10,495 nt of DNA from an uncultured Slackia sp. (lineage in GTDB: Bacteria; Actinomycetota; Coriobacteriia; Coriobacteriales; Eggerthellaceae). Every line of letters starts with the position of its first letter. Positions within the stretch are counted from its first letter, which is position 1. Location: positions 1 through 10,495 of the forward strand of contig USEZ01000059.1 in NCBI GenBank assembly GCA_900553775.1, given 5' to 3'. The notes under the pieces were generated by a model. It saw only the letters and a list, made by a program, of their open reading frames with translations. It was not told the origin of the DNA and did not search any database. Positions 6,330 through 10,495 of this stretch are shown here, one piece after another. The translations under genes were made by a program, and so were the position numbers.

Positions 6330-7180
6330 TGCCTATCGGTCCGGCGCGTATGCCCCTTTTCGACCACCTGGGCGAGCTGCGCATGCGCCTTGTCCGCATC
6401 GTGGTCAGCCTGTTCATCGCCATGTGCATCTTCTACATGGCAACGCCGACGATCATCCAGTTCATGTGCCTGCCGGTATACGACTACCTGCCGAAAGACG
6501 CCGCCACAGGCGCCATCGCGCTGAACGTCTTCGACGTGTTCGGCTCGTTCACCATCCGCTTCAAGGTGGCGCTTTGGACATCGGTCGTGGCATGCATGCC
6601 CATCATCCTGTGGCAGATCCTGGCGTTTTTCCTGCCGGCGCTTAAGCCCAACGAGCGCAAGTGGTTCATTCCCACGTTTGCCGCAGGCGTCGCTCTGTTC
6701 ATCGGCGGTACCGTGTTCTGCTACACGCTCATCCTGAATCCCGCTGTGCAATGGCTGACCGACCAGGCGAACGGCTTCGCGAACATCTTCCCCGATGCCA
6801 AGGCCTGGATCGACGTGATCATCAACTTCGAGCTGGCCTTCGGTTTCGCGTTCGAATTGCCGCTGGTGGTGTTCTACCTGGTCGTGTTCGAAATCATCCC
6901 GTATGCCAAGCTTCGCAATTCCTGGCGCACGGTGTATATCGTGCTCATGGTCATCTCGGCCATGGTCACGCTGGACGCGTCTCCCGTCACCATGCTCATG
7001 ATGTTCGCGGCGCTGCTCATGCTCTACGAGGTCAGCCTGCTGGTGGCCCGACTCGTATTGGGCAACCGCGTGAAGAAGCAGAAGGAAGAGGCCGAGCGCG
7101 AGGCGCGCGAGGAAGCCGAATGGAAAGAGGAGTGGGGCCAGAAGAAAGAGGCCATCAAGAAGCGTCTTTCCGACGATTAG
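6329..7180 (+). CDS. tatC: Twin-arginine translocase subunit TatC
   Basis: This is a 283-residue TatC, the polytopic (six-helix) receptor that recognises Tat signal peptides at the cytoplasmic membrane. The signature H-L-G-E-L-R (about 13-18) contains the conserved signal-binding glutamate of the cytosolic N-terminus. The periplasmic F-G-F-A-F-E-L-P (about 172-179) carries the second conserved glutamate. The V-T-L-D-A-S-P segment corresponds to the usual T-P-D region, slightly altered, and the last helix ends in L-Y-E. Beyond the fold a tail of about 35 residues alternates Glu, Lys and Arg, so the protein is longer than the ~250-residue norm. AAGGAGG at 6315-6321, within the end of tatB, primes ATG 6329. 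The Tat-signal flavoprotein upstream is a likely client, and hydrogenases matured by the downstream hypAB products may be too. Confidence 0.97.
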   Translation: MPIGPARMPLFDHLGELRMRLVRIVVSLFIAMCIFYMATPTIIQFMCLPVYDYLPKDAATGAIALNVFDVFGSFTIRFKVALWTSVVACMPIILWQILAFFLPALKPNERKWFIPTFAAGVALFIGGTVFCYTLILNPAVQWLTDQANGFANIFPDAKAWIDVIINFELAFGFAFELPLVVFYLVVFEIIPYAKLRNSWRTVYIVLMVISAMVTLDASPVTMLMMFAALLMLYEVSLLVARLVLGNRVKKQKEEAEREAREEAEWKEEWGQKKEAIKKRLSDD

Positions 7181-7220
7181 CCTTCGATCGAGCGCTGCCC
7201 GCCCGTGTGGCGGATCCCGA

Positions 7221-7259
7221 AAAACGCCGTCGTGCCTGTAGCGCACGGCGGCGTTTTTT
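7221..7259 (+). terminator. Rho-independent terminator after tatC
   Basis: The arms 7221-7235 and 7243-7257 form a 15-bp stem (one T-G wobble) around a 7-base loop, and six T residues occupy 7254-7259. The left arm begins with a run of A, so the hairpin could also stop transcription on the minus strand. Confidence 0.9.
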
Positions 7260-7624
7260 ACGGATGGCGATTCGTTGCGCGAGTGCGTCGCTGCCTTGCG
7301 GTTGCTCCGGGTGCTTTTCGCACCGCGCCGCCCTGTCGCGTTTCGCATCTTATCCGGGCCTACCTGTGCGACGTCGCGCGCGTTTTATCTTCGGTCGCCC
7401 ATCTTTCACGACGGCCTCGCCCTTTGCGGCCCGTTTGCAGCAGGCCTGCGGCTGTTCGAGGCGGTTGTCGGCGGCGTGGCGGCGCTTCGATCGGGCACCG
7501 TCTTGCCCGTTGCACGGATATTCGGTTCGAAAGCGGGAAGGGCACCGCGCCGCTGGCAATTCTGCGTTAGGATGGCTTCGGAAAAATACAGCCGCCTCTG
7601 CGGCGGCATACCGAGAGGATCAGC
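7260..7624. other. Intergenic stretch between tatC terminator and hypA
   Basis: There is no credible gene. Open frames exist on both strands, but they are arginine-rich, lack ribosome-binding sites and look like GC-rich shadows. A GCCGC-CTCT-GCGGC hairpin at 7591-7604 lies in the probable hypA leader. I found no convincing -35/-10 pair; TAGGAT at 7568-7573 is a weak -10 candidate without a good -35. Confidence 0.5.
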
Positions 7625-8029
7625 ATGCACGAACTGGGTATCATGACGGGCGTCGTGGACAGCGTGACGCAGGCGGCGCAGGCCAATGGCGCGCTCAAGG
7701 TGCTCAAGGTGTCGCTTTCGGTGGGTCGTATGACCGAGGCTATCGAGGACGCCTTGCAGTTCGCATTCGAGGCGTTGACCGATCGCGACCCGCTTTACGA
7801 AGGCGCGCAGCTCGAGACAACCATGGTCGAGCCGAAAAGCCGCTGCGTTGAATGCGGAACCGTCTACGAACATGATCGCTTCCACGTGTCGTGCCCCGAA
7901 TGCGGCGGGTTCGGCGAGCTGATCGCCGGCAAAGAACTGCGCATCGATAGCATCGAGGTCGACCTGCCCGATGACGACGATGCCGACGATGAGCTCGATG
8001 CCATGCGGGATGACGCTTCGTCTTCCTAA
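7625..8029 (+). CDS. hypA: Hydrogenase nickel-insertion chaperone HypA
   Basis: HypA delivers Ni2+ to the large subunit of [NiFe] hydrogenase together with the GTPase HypB. The start M-H-E supplies the conserved nickel-binding His2. The zinc-binding loop is intact: C74-x-x-C77 and C90-x-x-C93. The G-K-E-L-R-I-D-S-I-E-V ending (about 102-112) is characteristic. At 134 residues it is about 20 longer than typical HypA (~113-117) because of a strongly acidic, Asp-rich tail from about residue 113. GAGAGGA at 7612-7618 supports ATG 7625. hypB follows after 190 bases; other hyp genes and the hydrogenase are not in the window. Confidence 0.95.
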   Translation: MHELGIMTGVVDSVTQAAQANGALKVLKVSLSVGRMTEAIEDALQFAFEALTDRDPLYEGAQLETTMVEPKSRCVECGTVYEHDRFHVSCPECGGFGELIAGKELRIDSIEVDLPDDDDADDELDAMRDDASSS

Positions 8030-8037
8030 GGGGGGGG
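8030..8037 (+). repeat. G8 homopolymer directly after the hypA stop
   Basis: Eight G residues follow the TAA of hypA immediately. Length change here would not alter HypA itself. It is the longest homopolymer I noticed apart from the A9 at 10114-10122. Confidence 0.6.
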
Positions 8038-8219
8038 TGAGGTGCGTCGGATCGGCACTCGGAGGATGGCTTTTTCTTTCGTCCATTCTCGTCGGATGCA
8101 TGCCGCCGCGCAGGCTTGCGCCCGTCTTCCGCATGCCGATAGGTATTCGGCGCGCCTTGCATCGTCGGTTGTGCGGATGCGCATGATCGAATCTTGTTCG
8201 CGATGACGAAAGGAATGTC

Positions 8220-8876
8220 ATGAAAATAGATATGAAGCAGCCCATTCTCGATAAGAACGACCGTCTTGCGGCCGACAACCGCGCGCTTTTCAAAGAGAAG
8301 GGCGTGTTCGTGCTCGATCTTCTGGCAAGCCCTGGATCAGGCAAGACCTCCACGATCCTTGCCACCATCGAGGCGTTGCGCGATGAATACAACATCGCCG
8401 TCATCGAAGGTGATATCGCCAGCAATGTCGACGCCGAGCGTATCAGCGCCCAGGGCATCGCCGCCGTGCAGATCAACACGGGCGGTGCATGCCATCTCGA
8501 AAGCGATATGATCCGCCGCGCCGTCGATGCGCTCGATTTGGATAATCTCGACCTCATCATCGTCGAGAACGTAGGCAACCTGGTGTGCCCGACCGATTTC
8601 GATTTGGGCGAAGGCGCCAAGGTCATGATTCTGTCGGTGCCCGAAGGCGACGACAAGCCGCTGAAATACCCCGGCGTATTCCAGGCATCCGAGGCCATCA
8701 TCTTGAACAAGGTGGACACCATGGAGGTGTTCAACTTCAATGAGCAGGCATTCCGCGATGCGGTGACGCAGCTCAACCCCAAGGCTCCGATTTTCCCGAT
8801 TTCCGCCACCAAGGGCGCAGGCGTCGACGAATGGGCCGACTGGCTGCGCGCGAAGATCGGGGCATTCCGCGCATAG
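8220..8876 (+). CDS. hypB: Hydrogenase nickel-incorporation GTPase HypB
   Basis: HypB is a SIMIBI-class GTPase that drives nickel transfer to [NiFe] hydrogenase. The P-loop is S-P-G-S-G-K-T (37-43), followed by E-G-D-I-A-S-N-V-D-A-E-R (about 63-74). N-T-G-G-A-C-H-L carries Cys91-His92, and E-N-V-G-N-L-V-C-P carries Cys123; these are the metal ligands of the G-domain site at the dimer interface. N-K-V-D (163-166) is the guanine-specificity motif. The protein is 218 residues and starts almost directly at the G domain. It lacks both the N-terminal CXXCGC high-affinity nickel motif and any His-rich stretch, so it belongs to the short HypB type. AAAGGA about 5 bases upstream supports ATG 8220; an in-frame ATG at 8232 is possible. 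Confidence 0.96.
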   Translation: MKIDMKQPILDKNDRLAADNRALFKEKGVFVLDLLASPGSGKTSTILATIEALRDEYNIAVIEGDIASNVDAERISAQGIAAVQINTGGACHLESDMIRRAVDALDLDNLDLIIVENVGNLVCPTDFDLGEGAKVMILSVPEGDDKPLKYPGVFQASEAIILNKVDTMEVFNFNEQAFRDAVTQLNPKAPIFPISATKGAGVDEWADWLRAKIGAFRA

Positions 8877-8883
8877 AACGTAC

Positions 8884-8935
8884 GAAGGCGGGCCGTTTGC
8901 GTGCAAGGCGCGAAAGACGGCCCGCCTTCCGTTTT
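8884..8935 (+). terminator. Rho-independent terminator after hypB
   Basis: A 13-bp perfect stem (8884-8896 with 8917-8929), extendable by two pairs, is followed by CGTTTTCGTTC. The T-tract is short and starts two bases after the stem. The stem may also slow minus-strand transcription from the XRE gene, but no T-run follows on that side. Confidence 0.75.
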
Positions 8936-8990
8936 CGTTCGCTTCGCCGCACGCCCGCAGCGCGATGCCGTCGCGTCGCCGTCGGGCGGC

Positions 8991-9018
8991 TAGAACGGCA
9001 GAACGGTTAGAACGGCAG
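8991..9018. repeat. Short direct repeats at the 3' end of the XRE gene
   Basis: TAGAACGGCAG occurs at 8991-9001 and again at 9008-9018. The core AGAACGG is present three times, starting at 8992, 9000 and 9009. The second long copy encodes the last residues (L-P-F-stop) of the XRE gene on the minus strand. Confidence 0.6.
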
Positions 9019-9645
9019 CATTGTATTGAACAGCATCGCGCTTGCATAGCCGACGATCGCGCCGAGGGCGCCGAGCGCAATGCCGATTCCCAGGCAGCGC
9101 ACGACCGTCTGCCAAAGCGGCTTCTCGCCGTAGATTCTCTTCATTTTCACCTGACGGGCGATAGTACGGTTCGAACGGGTAGAGCGGTCGATCGCCTCTC
9201 CTTTCTCGAATGCCAGAATCTCGCGAAACGTCTGCACGTCGTTTTCCACCTTCATGCGTTCGATCATCACGGCCACCACCATCGATGCGGCCCAGGGGGC
9301 CAACCCCAGCAAAACTCCGAGGGCGCCCCACAGCGCAACGCCTGCCAGGGCGAAGGGGATCATAAGAACCAGCAGGACGAACATCCCTATGCCGAGGGCG
9401 CGCATCTTCTTCCCATCGGCCGAAGCAACGGTTTTCTCCATCATTTCCAAGTCTCCCTTCACGAGCACGTCGATCGTCGTGTCGAAAAGAACGCTGAGCA
9501 TCAGCAGGCTTTGGATGTCGGGATAGGTCTTGTCCGTCTCCCAGTTCGAAATGGTCTGGCGCGATACGTAGATGCGCTCGGCCAGCTCTTCTTGGGAAAG
9601 ACCCATGTCGGTTCGGCGTTTCTTGATTTGATTGCTGATGTCCAT
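9007..9645 (-). CDS. XRE-family transcriptional regulator with three membrane helices
   Basis: This is a 212-residue protein. Residues 5-60 form a Cro/CI-type helix-turn-helix, with L-S-Q-E-E-L-A-E-R and V-S-R-Q-T-I-S-N-W-E as helices 2 and 3. A charged segment follows, then two adjacent hydrophobic helices (about 82-102 and 105-127), a soluble stretch (about 128-178) and a third helix (about 180-205). This architecture suggests a membrane-tethered repressor, a type common in Firmicutes and Coriobacteria; its signal and targets are unknown. ATG 9645 is chosen because AAAGGA lies 5 bases upstream and the HTH begins at once. Longer in-frame starts (to 9699) would put the dyad at 9664-9696 inside the coding region. 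No partner gene is in the same orientation, so it is probably monocistronic and may be autoregulated. Confidence 0.88.
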   Translation of the reverse strand: MDISNQIKKRRTDMGLSQEELAERIYVSRQTISNWETDKTYPDIQSLLMLSVLFDTTIDVLVKGDLEMMEKTVASADGKKMRALGIGMFVLLVLMIPFALAGVALWGALGVLLGLAPWAASMVVAVMIERMKVENDVQTFREILAFEKGEAIDRSTRSNRTIARQVKMKRIYGEKPLWQTVVRCLGIGIALGALGAIVGYASAMLFNTMLPF

Positions 9646-9663
9646 GGAATTCCTTTCGACGGA

Positions 9664-9696
9664 CTGCAGCGTATGAAATGGCTTCATAAAGTGCAG
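9664..9696. promoter_or_regulatory. 33-bp dyad, probable operator of the XRE gene
   Basis: The layout is CTGCA-N3-TATGAA-N5-TTCATA-N3-TGCAG, symmetric about position 9680. Both half-site pairs are perfect and equally spaced, as expected for a site bound by a dimer or two dimers. It lies 19-51 bases upstream of the XRE start codon and covers the predicted -10 and transcription start. Confidence 0.5.
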
Positions 9697-9713
9697 CAAA
9701 AAGCGTTTGACAG
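9685..9713 (-). promoter_or_regulatory. Candidate promoter of the XRE gene
   Basis: On the minus strand CTGTCA (complement of 9708-9713) is followed after 17 bases by TTTATG (complement of 9685-9690). Neither hexamer is strong. Position and overlap with the dyad make it plausible. A small palindrome, TGGTA-TT-TACCA (9724-9735), lies just upstream. Confidence 0.3.
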
Positions 9714-10080
9714 GGCTTTGACCTGGTATTTACCAACGCGCATGACAAACCTGGGAGTGTCTGCGTCTTCTATCCGACGCGCGGCGGCAGGTTGAAAATG
9801 CCGCGTTCGAGAGCGGTTCGGAACATCGGTCGTACGAAGTTCCCCGACGCCCGTGGCTCGACGGGGCATCAGGGCGAAATCGCACGCTTTCGCACGTGTT
9901 TTCATTGCTCCTGTCTTGTGTGGCGTTTCTTCGTGTCCGTAATTGTCGGAAAAAATCGTCTTTAGGGCAAAAAATTGCGGGTATGCCACTCTTTTCTTCG
10001 GATTTCCGCCATGCCCTGGTCCTGATGGCTAAAGATAATCTACGTTCAATATCAAATTGTGTATTAAGTATAAAGCGTCG

Positions 10081-10270
10081 ATGCTACAGCGTGGATCCAT
10101 TGCGGCACAGCCGAAAAAAAAATTGGCCGAAGAGCCCTGTCCGCTGCAGTGTTTCGGGGCGGCGCAGCGGAAAGCGTGGCGGATTCTTTCGTTCGACCGC
10201 TTGTTTCGATGCCTGGCGATTCTCGCGAGCGTCGCCGCCGATTCGCGCAGGCGGCGGCAAAGGTTTTTTC
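10081..10270 (+). ncRNA. Speculative structured small RNA or leader
   Basis: If the TTCAAT-N18-TATAAA promoter at 10045-10074 is active, a transcript would start near 10081. It would contain the 10141-10170 hairpin and reach CGCCGCC (10233-10239) / GGCGGCG (10250-10256) followed by T6 at 10264-10269. The T-run starts 7 bases after the stem, so this is a poor terminator. No known RNA family is recognised. Confidence 0.15.
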
Positions 10271-10320
10271 CGCCGCCGATTCGTGCGGGTGGCAGCAGCG
10301 GTTTCTTTCCGCCGCCGCGC
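10233..10320. repeat. Imperfect 38/39-base tandem repeat
   Basis: Unit 1 (10233-10270) and unit 2 (10271-10309) both begin CGCCGCCGATTCG and end with a G-G-T-T-T-rich segment and TTTC. A third, partial copy starts at 10310 and runs into the -10 box. Inverted GGCGGCGG (10250-10257) and CCGCCGCC (10270-10277) bridge the unit junction. Confidence 0.65.
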
Positions 10321-10326
10321 TACAAT
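10321..10326 (+). promoter_or_regulatory. Candidate -10 box of the last gene
   Basis: TACAAT lies 38 bases before the ATG at 10365, a good sigma70 -10 at a fitting distance. The -35 position at 17-base spacing (10298-10303) is poorly conserved and falls in the tandem repeat. Confidence 0.4.
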
Positions 10327-10364
10327 AGGGCGCACGTTTTCAGACCCGCACGAAAGGACGCACC

Positions 10365-10495
10365 ATGACCTATCTTCCCGAAGCGCAATCGACTCCGTGG
10401 CAGCAGGCGAAAGGCATCGACCGCTCTCGCACGGCGGTGCTCGTGATCGACGTGCTGGGCGGCAGCGGCGGGGTGGTGCCGGGTCTCGAAGAAAT
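10365..10495 (+). CDS. Isochorismatase-like hydrolase, N-terminal part (truncated by window edge)
   Basis: Only the first 43 codons are present. After a polar N-terminus of about 23 residues comes T-A-V-L-V-I-D-V (about 24-31), the first beta strand of isochorismatase-like cysteine hydrolases. Its Asp is the catalytic aspartate of the Asp-Lys-Cys triad in that superfamily. The lysine and cysteine would lie beyond the window. The usual Q-x-D-F after the Asp is replaced by a glycine-rich L-G-G-S-G-G, so this is a divergent member if the call is right. Substrates in the family include isochorismate, nicotinamide and other amides; none can be chosen here. AAAGGA at 10353-10358 supports the start. 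Confidence 0.6.
   Translation, partial: MTYLPEAQSTPWQQAKGIDRSRTAVLVIDVLGGSGGVVPGLEE

Larger units (their letters stand above)
9714..10364. other. Long intergenic region with AT-rich island, hairpins and tandem repeat
   Basis: No convincing gene is present. The stretch 9940-10080 is much more AT-rich than its surroundings and has A6 tracts at 9950-9955 and 9969-9974; an A9 run follows at 10114-10122. A candidate plus-strand promoter pairs TTCAAT (10045-10050) with TATAAA (10069-10074) at 18-base spacing. A 7-bp hairpin, CCGCTGC (10141-10147) with GCAGCGG (10164-10170), follows. Next comes the repeat region at 10233-10320, and then the probable promoter of the final gene. Confidence 0.5.

Noticed and set aside
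6326..7348. 340-codon open frame on the minus strand across tatC
   Set aside because: It is antisense to an unmistakable tatC, crosses the tatC terminator, and is rich in His, Asp, Glu and Arg with no recognisable domain.
8042..8206. 54-codon frame (GTG 8042, ATG 8066) in the hypA-hypB gap
   Set aside because: The GGAGG before ATG 8066 has no spacer, the peptide is Arg/His-rich, and no family resemblance is visible.
7406..8812. 468-codon open frame on the minus strand across hypA and hypB
   Set aside because: It covers two well-supported plus-strand genes and has no motif or ribosome-binding site of its own.
9684..9989. 101-codon minus-strand frame upstream of the XRE gene, with an internal ATG after AGGAG
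   Set aside because: The outer GTG has no good ribosome-binding site. The internal ATG has AGGAG only 2 bases away. The frame ends inside the operator-like dyad, and the peptide has no recognisable features. A small real protein cannot be fully excluded.
10057..10368. 103-codon plus-strand frame ending in an ATGA overlap with the last gene
   Set aside because: No ribosome-binding site precedes its TTG or the ATG at 10081. Its sequence merely translates the GC-rich tandem repeat into Arg/Pro-rich text, so the ATGA overlap looks fortuitous.
1..10495. CRISPR array, insertion sequence, prophage, tRNA or rRNA
   Set aside because: I looked for regularly spaced repeats, transposase motifs, terminal inverted repeats and conserved RNA cores and saw none. 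The only tandem repeat is the two-and-a-bit-copy unit at 10233-10320, which has no spacers.

Overview
The window is GC-rich DNA that most resembles a member of the Eggerthellaceae (Actinomycetota, Coriobacteriia; Eggerthella/Slackia-like gut or oral anaerobes). This is inferred from gene content. A Tat-exported FAD_binding_2 flavoprotein sits tail-to-tail with a LuxR-type regulator whose N-terminal half is a 12-helix membrane domain, a pairing expanded in that family. Tat translocase genes and [NiFe]-hydrogenase nickel-insertion genes follow. No ribosomal, tRNA or phage marker allows a firmer placement.

Layout, left to right. (1) 1-2089: an ammonium channel gene (amt) followed by a PII signal protein gene (glnB/glnK type), the classic nitrogen-sensing pair. 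A short, well-primed upstream ORF and an out-of-frame overlapping ORF lie in front of amt. (2) 2302-3867: a Tat-signal, lipobox-bearing flavoprotein of the fumarate-reductase superfamily. It ends at a strong terminator that abuts the convergent 510-residue LuxR-type membrane regulator (3925-5457, minus strand, TTG start). (3) 5667-7180: tatB-like and tatC genes with a TAATG overlap, closed by a strong terminator. (4) 7625-8876: hypA and hypB, with a 190-base gap between them and a terminator after hypB. (5) 9007-9645, minus strand: an XRE-type repressor with three predicted membrane helices and a 33-bp dyad over its probable promoter. (6) 9646-10364: a 719-base gap without a convincing gene, holding an AT-rich island, hairpins and an imperfect 38/39-base tandem repeat. 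(7) 10365 to the right edge: the start of an isochorismatase-like hydrolase.

How it fits together. The central genes share the theme of building extracytoplasmic redox enzymes: TatBC exports folded cofactor-loaded proteins, the flavoprotein is a Tat client, and HypAB loads nickel into [NiFe] hydrogenases, many of which are Tat clients. The amt-PII pair is a separate nitrogen module. I found no clearly undescribed multi-gene system. The most noteworthy points are a PII protein lacking the usual modified tyrosine, a flavoprotein that keeps the proton-delivery arginines but not the dicarboxylate-binding residues, the overlapping leader ORFs before amt, the repressor dyad, and the structured, repeat-bearing region before the last gene.
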